A DNA stretch of 64,000 nucleotides from Akkermansia muciniphila (GTDB taxonomy: Bacteria > Verrucomicrobiota > Verrucomicrobiia > Limisphaerales > UBA9464): positions 1 through 64,000 of the forward strand of contig CAMCYJ010000004.1 in assembly GCA_945883815.1 (NCBI GenBank). The letters are read 5' to 3'. Of the stretch, positions 56,525 to 64,000 are shown in pieces (within the stretch, counting starts at the first letter, position 1; every line of letters starts with the position of its first letter). Position numbers and translations under genes: made by a program. The notes beneath the pieces were generated by a model. The model had not been told where the DNA came from. It was given only the letters and a program-made list of their open reading frames with translations, and searched no databases.

Positions 56525-57667
56525 TCAGTCCAGACCGCGAAGGAACCGTTCCAGAATATGGACCGACTTCTCCAGCTGGGAGATGGCCAACCACTCCCGC
56601 TCCGTATGGGCCTGGGCGATGTTACCCGGGCCGAACACCACCGAAGGGATCCCTCCAGCGGCGAGGGGTGCGGCATCGGTGAAGTAGTGAACGCCTCGGG
56701 TGGTTCGTCGTCCGGCGGCGCGAGTCAATGACTGAACCAGTGGCAGGTCCGGGTTGGTGTCGAGCGGTTGGCAGGGATTGGTGCGCAGTGTGTCGAAGGA
56801 AGCTTTGAGTCCCTGGCGTCGCAACAAGGCATGGATTTCGCGGCGAATCCCCGCCTCGGTCTCGCCGGGAAGAGTGCGTCGATCGATTTCGATGATGCAT
56901 TCAGCGGGCACGATGTTGGGTTGGCGGCCCCCGTCGATACGCCCGACGTTGATCGTGGGTCGACCCAGGAGCGGATGGGCAGGGCGGGCGGCCAGTTCGG
57001 CGGCGTACTCGGTCTCGAGAGCCAGGACGATTCGCGACATGGCCGTCACGGCGTTGCGGCCCCGATGCGGTGTGGCCCCATGGGCCGGACGTCCGATGGT
57101 GCGCAGGCGCAGCCAGACATCACCCTTGTGGGCGGTCACGATCTCCAAACCGGTGGGTTCGCCGACGAGCGCCAGATCGCACTTGGGTCCGTGACTGGCA
57201 AAGTGTCGGGAACCCAGTTGCATGTTCTCCTCGTCGATCAGTCCGACAAAGAGGATCTCGGTGTGCGCCGGGCGAGGGCCCGCAGTGGCCACGTTGAGCA
57301 GGGATTGGAAGAAAGCGCTCACGGACCCCTTGGTGTCGCAAGCGCCGCGACCATAGACGCGACCATCGCGGACCACGGGTTTGAGCTGCAGGGCGTAGGC
57401 CGGTTCACCGACCGTGTCGAGGTGCGGTGCCAAAAGGATTCGACTCCGGACTTGGCCCCGCGGGGTTAGTCGGACCAGCAGGTTGGACCTTCCCGGGACC
57501 ACGGGTTGTAATTCCACCTCAAGGCCGATCCGACGGGCAGCCGATGCCAGAAATTCCGCCACCCGATGTTCGCCATGAAATTCGGGATCACTGAAAAAGG
57601 CGGGGTTCACGCTGGGCAGCGCGATGAGATCCTGAAGCAACCGGACGCTGGTGGGTTGGGAGGCCAC
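56525..57667 (-). CDS. M20-family metallopeptidase (ArgE/DapE/CPG2-like)
   Basis: 380 residues. Zinc ligands: LLAPHLDTV (His, Asp), GRGACDTKG (bridging Asp), GLIDEENMQLG (catalytic Glu pair), and the C-terminal AQAHTEREW (His). The dimerisation domain begins AHKGDVWLRLRTIGRPAHGA. Closest in style to acetylornithine deacetylase, but succinyl-diaminopimelate desuccinylase and carboxypeptidase G2 look similar and no arg or dap neighbour decides it. Confidence 0.9.
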   Translation of the reverse strand: MASQPTSVRLLQDLIALPSVNPAFFSDPEFHGEHRVAEFLASAARRIGLEVELQPVVPGRSNLLVRLTPRGQVRSRILLAPHLDTVGEPAYALQLKPVVRDGRVYGRGACDTKGSVSAFFQSLLNVATAGPRPAHTEILFVGLIDEENMQLGSRHFASHGPKCDLALVGEPTGLEIVTAHKGDVWLRLRTIGRPAHGATPHRGRNAVTAMSRIVLALETEYAAELAARPAHPLLGRPTINVGRIDGGRQPNIVPAECIIEIDRRTLPGETEAGIRREIHALLRRQGLKASFDTLRTNPCQPLDTNPDLPLVQSLTRAAGRRTTRGVHYFTDAAPLAAGGIPSVVFGPGNIAQAHTEREWLAISQLEKSVHILERFLRGLD

Positions 57668-57709
57668 GGTGCCGGTGACCTTACTGGCCAGTTTGTGCCC
57701 CGGCGATCC

Positions 57710-58681
57710 TCAACTTTTGCGGACTGTGGCCCGTTGGGTCGGTGTGGCCATGGGGTAGAGCCCCGGACAGCAACCGAAGGTCTGGTGGAACGCGGCGCTG
57801 AAATGGCTGAGGCTGGAGTAGCCCACTTCCAAGGCCGCTTCCGTTACGTTGAAGGAACCGGATCGCAGGAGAGTCGCCGCTTTCTCCATGCGCAACTGCC
57901 GCAGGTACTGGGGAATGGTTTGTCCCATCTCCTTGGAGAAAGTTCGGCTCAGGTAGAACGGGCTGCAGGCGGCCTCCCGGGCGATGGCTTCCAGCGAAGG
58001 GGGGTGGGTCAGGTCTTTCTTGAGAGCTTCGATCACGGTCTCCACCCGGTCACGGGCGACCCGCTGTTGGCGATGGCAGAACAGCTCGGAATCCGACGGC
58101 GGGGCGAAGAAAAACTCGCTCATCAACTCTCGGACCTTGGCCCCGTACCAAAGCCGTTGGGCCCCGGCCAAGACCGGCGGTTGGCGCAAGGCCATGACGA
58201 GATCCCGTTGACGGGTGGTGAGGGGCTCGGGTTCGGAAACCCCCGAGACCGCGGGCTGGGCATCCAGCGATGTCTGGATCAGGGGGTGTAGAAAATCTCG
58301 GCTCTCTCCGAGCTCCCGGCTCAGGAAATCGGGGCGAAATTCCACCGTGATGAACTGGTGGGTTTGCCCTGGTGTGCGGACGGCGGAGAGCGGGCTTTGG
58401 CCCTGACGATAGAAACCGGCCGACTGGTTCCCGAAGCGGGCGGTCTTGCTGCCACTGCTCACCGAACCCTGCCCTGAGAGATTCAGGCAGAGTTCGACGC
58501 TCCCCGGATGGAAGCTACGGGCCCAGTCGATGGGTTCGGCCGCGTTGAAATCGTGCCACTCCAGGCTGAAGCCGAGACTTCCGAAACTGCCGAAGAGCTG
58601 TCGCCAACCGGCACCGATGGCAGCCCAAGCTGCCAACTCGCCTTCGAAGCGGGGCGGGGTCGTCTTGGGGGTCCGAGGCAT
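57710..58681 (-). CDS. AraC-family transcriptional regulator
   Basis: 323 residues from ATG 58681. The C-terminal DNA-binding domain has two helix-turn-helix units: PSLEAIAREAACSPFYLSRT with FSKEMGQTIPQYLRQLRMEK, and VTEAALEVGYSSLSHFSAAF + HQTFGCCPG. The N-terminal 200 residues look like a sensor domain of unknown ligand. Upstream of the M20 gene and same strand, 42 bp apart, it may regulate that gene or itself. Confidence 0.9.
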   Translation of the reverse strand: MPRTPKTTPPRFEGELAAWAAIGAGWRQLFGSFGSLGFSLEWHDFNAAEPIDWARSFHPGSVELCLNLSGQGSVSSGSKTARFGNQSAGFYRQGQSPLSAVRTPGQTHQFITVEFRPDFLSRELGESRDFLHPLIQTSLDAQPAVSGVSEPEPLTTRQRDLVMALRQPPVLAGAQRLWYGAKVRELMSEFFFAPPSDSELFCHRQQRVARDRVETVIEALKKDLTHPPSLEAIAREAACSPFYLSRTFSKEMGQTIPQYLRQLRMEKAATLLRSGSFNVTEAALEVGYSSLSHFSAAFHQTFGCCPGLYPMATPTQRATVRKS

Positions 58682-58972
58682 GTCAGCGAATTTGTGGGGC
58701 CTCAGCGTAGGCCGCGAGGGGCAGACCCACAAGATTCCCTGCCAAAGGGGGTCCTAGATCCAGGTATCGGCCCGTCGCTCGCAATGATCGTGCAAAACGG
58801 CCAATTCGCGCGCTTCGGGGGTGGGAAAGGGTGGTGTGCGATCGATTGAGTGCTCTGGCCTCACCCGGCTGGGCTGAGAGATTGTGAAATCCCGAACTCC
58901 TTCTGGGCGGAATCCTCAGGAGCACGATGCCTTTCTATTTTGCGCCAGAGGAGTACGATTTTTTTCCATCGC

Positions 58973-60397
58973 ATGGCCCTGCGCTTGTTCAACTCGCTCC
59001 ACCGTCGCGTGGAAGAATTCACCCCACTGTTCCCCAACGCGGAATTCATCGGATTCTACTGCTGTGGACCGACGGTGTACGACTTTGGTCATATTGGAAA
59101 CTTCCGGACCTTCGTCTTTGCCGATCTCCTCCGGCGCTACCTCGAATTCCGGGGATTTCGCGTCAACCACGTGATGAACATCACCGACGTGGAGGACAAG
59201 ATCATCCGCCAAGTGGCGGCAACGGGACTGTCGCTGGCTGAGTTTACCGGCAAGTACACCGAGGCCTTTCTCGCGGATCTGGCTACCCTGTCCTGCCTTC
59301 AACCGCACCATCTGCCCAAGGCCACCGACTACATCCCCCAGATCATCGACCTGATCCAACGGTTGGAGCAGCGAGGCATCGCCTATCGGGCCGGCGATGG
59401 CTCGGTCTACTTCAGCATCAACAAGTACCGGGCCTGCGGATGCCGCTACGGTCAATTGGTGACGCTGGACCCGGAGGCGCAGCGGCGCACGGAACGCGTT
59501 TCGGGCGACTCCTACGACAAGGACGACCTGGCCGATTTCGCGCTGTGGAAGGCCCGGGTTCCGGGCGATGGGGTTGTTTTCTGGGGCAGTCCCTGGGGCG
59601 AAGGTCGCCCGGGTTGGCACATCGAGTGTTCGGCCATGAGCATGGCCATTCTCGGACCGAGCTTTGATGTCCACCTGGGTGGCGAAGATCTGGCGTTTCC
59701 CCATCACGAGGACGAGATCGCCCAAAGTGAGGGTACCGGGTTGCAGCAGCCGGGTCGGCCGTTCGTCAAGCATTGGGTGCACGCGGCTCACCTGCTGGTG
59801 GACGGCAAGAAGATGAGCAAGTCGTTGGGCAATTTCTTCACGGTGCGTGATTTGCTGAGTCAGGGATTCCTAGGTCGGGAAATCCGCTTCCTTCTCATCA
59901 GTGCCCATTACCGCGAGACGTTCAATTTCACCCGCGACGGCCTCGAGGCGGCCCGGTCGGCATTGTCTCGGTTGGATGCAACCGTCGCGCAGTTGACCGA
60001 GCGAGCCGGTTCGGCGGCGGCCGAGATCGGCACCACACCCTCTGGCTTGGAGACCGCGTTCACCGACGCCCTCGATGATGACCTCAATGTGTCCAAGGCA
60101 TGGGCGGTGATCTTCGATTGGGTCCGGGAAACCAATGCGGCTTTGGCCGCAGGTTCCCTGAGCCCCGCCGCTGCAGCTGCGCGCCTTCAGTCCTGGTTCC
60201 GGGTCGATGGAGTCATGGGGTTGGGCGGGCGCCCTGCCGAGGAAGTCCCGGCTGCAGCAGTGGCTTTGCTGGAGAAGCGCATCGCCGCCAAAGCGGCTCG
60301 CGACTTTGCGCTGGCTGACACCGTGCGCAATGAACTCAAGGCCCTGGGTTGGACCGTCGAGGATTCCAAGACCGGGTCGAAGCTCAAACGTCTCTGA
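58973..60397 (+). CDS. cysS: Cysteinyl-tRNA synthetase
   Basis: 474 residues from ATG 58973; the upstream 41 residues in the ORF track are not conserved. Class I synthetase: HIGH variant CCGPTVYDFGHIGNFRTFVF, zinc ligands including WHIECSAM and HHEDE, and KMSKSLGNFFTV. The anticodon-binding helical domain and C-terminal tail (ALGWTVEDSKTGSKLKRL) complete it. Charges tRNA-Cys. A hypothetical gene follows 8 bp downstream. Confidence 0.97.
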   Translation: MALRLFNSLHRRVEEFTPLFPNAEFIGFYCCGPTVYDFGHIGNFRTFVFADLLRRYLEFRGFRVNHVMNITDVEDKIIRQVAATGLSLAEFTGKYTEAFLADLATLSCLQPHHLPKATDYIPQIIDLIQRLEQRGIAYRAGDGSVYFSINKYRACGCRYGQLVTLDPEAQRRTERVSGDSYDKDDLADFALWKARVPGDGVVFWGSPWGEGRPGWHIECSAMSMAILGPSFDVHLGGEDLAFPHHEDEIAQSEGTGLQQPGRPFVKHWVHAAHLLVDGKKMSKSLGNFFTVRDLLSQGFLGREIRFLLISAHYRETFNFTRDGLEAARSALSRLDATVAQLTERAGSAAAEIGTTPSGLETAFTDALDDDLNVSKAWAVIFDWVRETNAALAAGSLSPAAAAARLQSWFRVDGVMGLGGRPAEEVPAAAVALLEKRIAAKAARDFALADTVRNELKALGWTVEDSKTGSKLKRL

Positions 60398-60405
60398 GGC
60401 AGGCT

Positions 60406-60783
60406 ATGGGAAGCCAAGGCCATCGAGCGACTGTCCCCGAAGCGTGGGAGCAAGCCGTGCTGCGTCAACTGCTGTTGGCCGAGCCCGATGCCGCTCTGGC
60501 GACGCAGTTGACTGGCGTGGAGGTCTTGGGACGTGAACGTTTGGGACCTGCGTTGTTGATTCGACTGGGCGCTCCGGACGGTTCATTCCCGGGAACTCGA
60601 GGTGCCGTTTTTGGAGGCCACACGTTTGCCCGGTGGGAAGGCTGCTCCGCCCGCGCGGCGTTCACATTGCACCTTGATGATCAGGGCTGGGTGAGCCACC
60701 TCTTCGCATTTCTGGAGGATGAGTCCCCATGGCCATCGGCGACTGAGGGTATCGAGGTGTTGAACTCGAACGGTCAGGCCTGA
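60406..60783 (+). CDS. Hypothetical protein downstream of cysS
   Basis: 125 residues from ATG 60406, preceded by AGGCAGG and 8 bp after cysS. No signal or membrane helix. Compact soluble domain with strands such as ERLGPALLIRLGAPDGSF and GCSARAAFTLHLDDQGWVSH. No family recognised. The 3' end overlaps comF (convergent) by 10 bp. Confidence 0.6.
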   Translation: MGSQGHRATVPEAWEQAVLRQLLLAEPDAALATQLTGVEVLGRERLGPALLIRLGAPDGSFPGTRGAVFGGHTFARWEGCSARAAFTLHLDDQGWVSHLFAFLEDESPWPSATEGIEVLNSNGQA

Positions 60784-61595
60784 CGGGCGGGCAGCAGATC
60801 CCCTTCCAGGGTGGCTCGAGCGACAGCCCAGACGACCACCCGCTCGGCGCCGAGATCTTTGAGCACGGCTGCCACCCCGTCGGTGGTGGCTCCGGTGGTG
60901 AGCACGTCGTCCACGATGATCCAGGATCCATGGATGCGTGGGCTGCGCGCCGGTTCAAAGGCTGCCCTCATGTTGCGGATTCGATCCTCTCGGCTCAGGG
61001 AAGTCTGGCTCGAAGTGGCTTCACGTCGTCGCACCCGATCGGTCTCCAGCGGCACGCCGAGCGCCCGGGCCAGCGGTGCGGCCAGTCGTTCGGCCTGATT
61101 GAATTCCCGCTCGCGCAGTTTGACGCGGTGCAGTGGCACCGGCACCACTCCTTGCCAGGAATGGCCCAGCAATCGGGGCAAAGCCGACTCCATCAGCAGC
61201 CCCGAAAGGAACGTCCCGTACCAGGGTTCCTTCTGGTACTTGAGCCGGTGGATGCATTCCAGGGCGAGGCCCTCGGCGATGACGGCGGCCCTGGCTTCAT
61301 CCCAGGCCCACGAACCCCTTCGGCAGGCGGCACAGGTATGAGAGCCGATGATCGTTCCGGAGAAGGGAATCCCACAGCGTTGGCAGCAAGGCTCGGTGAT
61401 GCGGCGAACACCGTTTTGGCAAGTATCGCAAACATACCCGTGATGGCGTCCGGCCCGCTCCAGGCGGCACACCACGCAAACCGGGGGATAGACCAGTCCC
61501 AGAATCACCTCGGCCCAAGCGCCTGGCCCAAGTTCGCCATCGGGCCTGCCAGGAGATTTGCGATCGGGTCCGCCGATGGAGCGTTCAAGCATCAT
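60774..61595 (-). CDS. ComF-family phosphoribosyltransferase-like protein
   Basis: 273 residues from ATG 61595 (or 61592). N-terminal zinc-ribbon Cys pairs (CVVCRLERAG, CDTCQNGV, CCQRCGIPF, CAACRRG), then LALECIHRLKYQKEPWYGTF, VVPVPLHRVKLREREFNQAE and the PRPP-loop IIVDDVLTTGATTDG. ComF supports natural competence in Bacillus and Haemophilus; the family is wider than competent bacteria, so this alone does not prove transformability. Overlaps the CPBP gene stop by 11 bp. Confidence 0.92.
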   Translation of the reverse strand: MMLERSIGGPDRKSPGRPDGELGPGAWAEVILGLVYPPVCVVCRLERAGRHHGYVCDTCQNGVRRITEPCCQRCGIPFSGTIIGSHTCAACRRGSWAWDEARAAVIAEGLALECIHRLKYQKEPWYGTFLSGLLMESALPRLLGHSWQGVVPVPLHRVKLREREFNQAERLAAPLARALGVPLETDRVRRREATSSQTSLSREDRIRNMRAAFEPARSPRIHGSWIIVDDVLTTGATTDGVAAVLKDLGAERVVVWAVARATLEGDLLPARQA

Positions 61596-62532
61596 TGCCC
61601 AGTGGGGAAGCAGTGGCTGGGTTCCTGCGGCCTCCGAGGGCACCCACAAAGAACGCGGTGGTGACGGCGATGACCGCGAAGGTTAGCCACCCATCGTGCA
61701 GTCGGGCCGATCCCCACCACCAGGAGGGTGTGCCCTTGCGGGCCACCGTTGTTGTGAAAAAGGTGTAGGACTTGAACCAGAAGATCCATCCGGCGTGCAA
61801 ACCCAGCGGGAGCCACAGCGCGCCCGTCCGCTCCCGGCACCAGGCCAGCAACCAGCCGATCGCACCTAGGGTGAGGATTCCCGGGAATACTTGTGCGGGT
61901 TGACTCAGGCCCGAAAGCATCTGGCCGAGCATTTCCAAGCCGGTCCAAGGACCCACGGAATCGGGGGCCTCGGGCCGGCGGAAGAAATGTACGAGAGCAT
62001 AGAGTGCCGCGCTGCTCAGCGCGGCGGGGGCAAAAGAAAAGCGGCGGCGAAGCGATCCGAAAACGACCCCTCGGAACAGCAGTTCTTCCATGAACGAAAC
62101 GGCGATGGCAGCGCCCAGTGCACGAATCGCATGGGAGAGCAGCAAGCTCCACGAATGACCCGAGTCCCAGGTGCGGACGCCGAACCCGAGCGACAGGAGC
62201 GCCACGACGGCCAGCGACACCATACCGCCGGCCAGGCCCATCAATAGATACCGCCGGGCGAGACGGCCCCATACCAGGCCCACGGATTGCCAACCTGGAA
62301 AAAGCCCGCTTCGGATCATGGGCCATAGCCCCAGCAGGGCAACCCCCAGAAGACTCCGGTCCACGTAGCGGCGGAAAGGTTGTGCTGCCAGCGACGAGTT
62401 CGGGCCTAGGTGCTTGGCAAACGTCCAGATCCAAGGGGCCAACAGGGCTCCACCGACGAACACTGCGACCAGGTACCCACACAAGACCCAAGCCGGGTTG
62501 GGCGGTGACTTGGTGATGGAGGGCGGATTCAT
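61585..62532 (-). CDS. CPBP-family intramembrane metalloprotease (Abi/RCE1-like)
   Basis: 315 residues from ATG 62532 with about eight membrane helices. Family motifs: AVSFMEELLFRGVVFGSLRR (Glu-Glu-x3-Arg), then YALVHFF (His in second motif) and the third-motif region LGLHAGWIFWF. Members process prenylated or other membrane proteins, or act in bacteriocin self-immunity; the substrate here is not known. Coupled to comF by overlap. Confidence 0.9.
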   Translation of the reverse strand: MNPPSITKSPPNPAWVLCGYLVAVFVGGALLAPWIWTFAKHLGPNSSLAAQPFRRYVDRSLLGVALLGLWPMIRSGLFPGWQSVGLVWGRLARRYLLMGLAGGMVSLAVVALLSLGFGVRTWDSGHSWSLLLSHAIRALGAAIAVSFMEELLFRGVVFGSLRRRFSFAPAALSSAALYALVHFFRRPEAPDSVGPWTGLEMLGQMLSGLSQPAQVFPGILTLGAIGWLLAWCRERTGALWLPLGLHAGWIFWFKSYTFFTTTVARKGTPSWWWGSARLHDGWLTFAVIAVTTAFFVGALGGRRNPATASPLGNDA

Positions 62533-62599
62533 GGTAGCCGTACAGGAGAGGATTGCTGGAGCACCCAACCCCCGCAGCATGGCATCCCAGCGGCCACGC

Positions 62600-63073
62600 T
62601 CAAGGCGCTTGGCAGTTGGGGCAAATCCCGAAGAATTCCATTCGGTGCGAAATCTGGGTGAACCCGTGCCGGTGGGCCAATTGATCCTGGAATTCGTTCA
62701 GGAAGCAGTCGTCGAGCTCGACGATTCGGGCGCAGCGGGAGCAAACCAGATGATGGTGGTGGGCATCGCTGTCCTCGGGAGACAATTCGAAGCGGGCGGC
62801 TCCGTCGCCAAAATCGTAACGCCTCACCAGCCCCATGCGTTCGAGGGTGTGCATGTTCCGGTAGATGGTCGCCAGATCGCAGTCGAGCTTGCCCAACGAG
62901 GTGTGGATTTCCTTGATGGTCAGCGGCGACGAATGCTTGCGGAGCACGTCGAGGATCGCCTGGCGTGGGGCGGTGATCTTCAGTTCGCCCTGGCGAAGCT
63001 TGTCCGTCAGGTCGGACAGCGGCTGCTGGATGAGTCGGTGAGGGTGCTGGTGCTGAGGACAGGGCCGGCTCAT
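62600..63073 (-). CDS. Fur-family metalloregulator, probably Zur
   Basis: 157 residues. Winged helix ITAPRQAILDVLRKHSSPLT and KLDCDLATIYRNMHTLERMG, metal site DSDAHHHHLVCSRCARIVEL, and a C-terminal CPNC structural zinc pair. Starts with a His/Cys-rich leader (SRPCPQHQHPHRL). The start overlaps the znuB stop (ATGA), so the regulator is in the zinc-transporter operon, pointing to Zur rather than Fur or PerR, but the sensed metal is inferred from context. Confidence 0.88.
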   Translation of the reverse strand: MSRPCPQHQHPHRLIQQPLSDLTDKLRQGELKITAPRQAILDVLRKHSSPLTIKEIHTSLGKLDCDLATIYRNMHTLERMGLVRRYDFGDGAARFELSPEDSDAHHHHLVCSRCARIVELDDCFLNEFQDQLAHRHGFTQISHRMEFFGICPNCQAP

Positions 63074-63885
63074 GAGGCGTTCTGGTGGGCACGTTGCAGC
63101 CGTCCGCCGATCAGGGAGACGACAAACAACCCGACCAAGGTGAGGGTGATGCAGGGGCCGCTGGGCAGGTTGAGCGGATAGGAAAGCACCACACCGCCGC
63201 CAGCGCCAACCAGCCCAAGAAGGAGGCTCAAGAGAATTTGCTGGCGCAGACTTCGAGCCAGATTCCGGGCGGCCGCCGGTGGTATCACCACCAGAGAGGT
63301 CACCAGGATGATGCCTAGCAGGCGAATGCTCAGAGCCACGGTCACAGTGAGTAGGGCGACGAATCCGTAGTTGAGCCAGCGGACCGAGATTCCAGAGACA
63401 TGTGCCAGATCCGAATGCGCGGTCAACAGCGCCAGAGCGTTGAGTTTCCAGAACAGGACTGAGCCCACGGTGATCAACACCACCAAGGCCAAGGCGGCAT
63501 CACCCCAACCCACGGATAGGATGTCACCGAAGAGGTACCGGTCGAGCTCACCGCGATACCCTTTGAGGAGACTCAAGATCACCATGCCCAGGGCCACCGA
63601 CCCGCTGAGTAACAAGGCCATGATGGTGTCGTTGAGGAGAGCTGTTCGCTCTTTGAGCCAGAGGATCAGGCCCGCGATGATCAGGCTGAAGAGGATCATC
63701 GGAATCGTGGGGTCGGGCAGGCCGAGCCAGAATCCAAGCGCCACACCCGCCAGGGCCGCATGGGCCACGGTATCGCTGAAGAAGGACATGCGCCGGGCAG
63801 TGACGAAGACCCCGATGAATCCGCAGAGTGGTCCCAGAAAGAGTGCGGTGAGTACCGCGCGCAGCATGAAGGGTTCAATGTCCAT
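63070..63885 (-). CDS. Metal ABC transporter permease, ZnuB-like
   Basis: 271 residues from ATG 63885, which lies inside the 3' end of the ATPase gene. Eight to nine membrane helices: MLRAVLTALFLGPLCGFIGV, SFFSDTVAHAALAGVALGFW (the DxxAHAAL signature of ABC-3 permeases), and further helices through GPCITLTLVGLFVVSLIG. Couples to ZnuC and a periplasmic binding protein that is not in the window. Zinc is favoured by Zur next door; manganese or iron uptake is possible. Confidence 0.92.
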   Translation of the reverse strand: MDIEPFMLRAVLTALFLGPLCGFIGVFVTARRMSFFSDTVAHAALAGVALGFWLGLPDPTIPMILFSLIIAGLILWLKERTALLNDTIMALLLSGSVALGMVILSLLKGYRGELDRYLFGDILSVGWGDAALALVVLITVGSVLFWKLNALALLTAHSDLAHVSGISVRWLNYGFVALLTVTVALSIRLLGIILVTSLVVIPPAAARNLARSLRQQILLSLLLGLVGAGGGVVLSYPLNLPSGPCITLTLVGLFVVSLIGGRLQRAHQNAS

Positions 63886-64000
63886 GGCTGCCGTGGGAAT
63901 GAGAGTGATGGTGCTGGTACGGGGTGAAATGAATGCCGTAGGCCTGTCTGAGGGACTCCGCATTCATCACTTCTTCGGGAGCGCCCTCGCAGCAAATGAC
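63875..64000 (-). CDS. Metal ABC transporter ATP-binding protein, ZnuC-like (5' partial; only C-terminus present)
   Basis: Open to the right edge. The 41 visible residues (VICCEGAPEEVMNAESLRQA, then YGIHFTPY and a HHHSHSHGSHGH tail) match the extreme C-terminus of metal-type ABC ATPases, ending in a His-rich stretch that could bind zinc. The stop codon overlaps the permease start by 11 bp. Too short for the ORF track. Nucleotide-binding motifs lie outside the window. Confidence 0.85.
   Translation of the reverse strand, partial: VICCEGAPEEVMNAESLRQAYGIHFTPYQHHHSHSHGSHGH

Noticed and set aside
58870-58930. CTGAGAG...GAACTCCTTCTGGGCGG upstream of cysS, reminiscent of a thi box
   Set aside because: The second conserved block (ACCTGATC..GG..AT.CC) is absent and cysS has no link to thiamine; the true TPP riboswitch is at 48072.

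Overview
The window reads as a GC-rich chromosomal segment of a free-living Gram-negative bacterium of the PVC group, most likely a Verrucomicrobiota member near Limisphaerales/Pedosphaerales. This is inferred from the gene families: a DUF1501 protein with a Tat signal, a PA14-like multihaem cytochrome, archaeal-type phosphoglycerate mutase, LolA-like and alginate-export proteins, GPG-repeat exported proteins, and a type II secretion locus of unusual order. I see no insertion sequences, prophage, CRISPR array or rRNA operon. The content is mostly core and housekeeping.

Layout. 1-2.8 kb: a sugar kinase/UDPGP-type nucleotidyltransferase fusion cut by the window edge. 3-4.7 kb: efp (-) and purS-purQ (+). 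4.8-6.2 kb: clpS / DUF2017-like / aat, a compact N-degron operon. 6.4-13.0 kb: a complete F-type ATP synthase operon (atpBEFHAGDC, minus strand) with a perfect TGTGA-N6-TCACA palindrome upstream. 13.2-18.0 kb: ExoD-like, YqeY, UVR-motif, DUF1501 and ApgM proteins. 18.2-30.9 kb: a type II secretion locus in the order (GPG-repeat protein) E-F-G-H-I-J-K-L-M-C-D, in which the secretin GspD is split into two separately exported polypeptides inside its N3 domain. 31-33.5 kb: Nudix hydrolase, membrane protein, tRNA-Gln(UUG) and a small Cys-containing exported protein.

33.6-44.5 kb looks origin-proximal. It has two perfect 16-bp parS sites, one in a 740-bp non-coding block and one inside the mnmG coding region, plus mnmG itself and dnaN. 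No dnaA or convincing DnaA boxes are visible. Between them lie a YihY/BrkB protein with a 3 x 90 bp in-frame tandem repeat, a pentahaem cytochrome and small lipoproteins.

44-64 kb: a pterin dehydratase, family-4-like uracil-DNA glycosylase, pyruvate kinase, UbiA prenyltransferase, a TPP riboswitch with thiC, YjdM/PhnA, alginate-export porin, a stand-alone Ate/Bpt-like aminoacyl-tRNA-protein transferase, SGNH hydrolase, lipA, glycosyltransferase, M20 peptidase, AraC regulator, cysS, comF, CPBP protease, and a zinc-uptake operon (znuC-znuB-zur) running off the right edge.

Most informative unusual points: the split secretin, parS embedded in mnmG, an EF-P with Asn where the modified Lys normally sits, the ClpS-DUF2017-Aat cluster plus an unlinked Ate-like enzyme, and the CRP-like operator in front of the ATP synthase. 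Start codons were moved from the ORF-track starts where an overlap with the upstream stop, a signal peptide or a family N-terminus indicated it.
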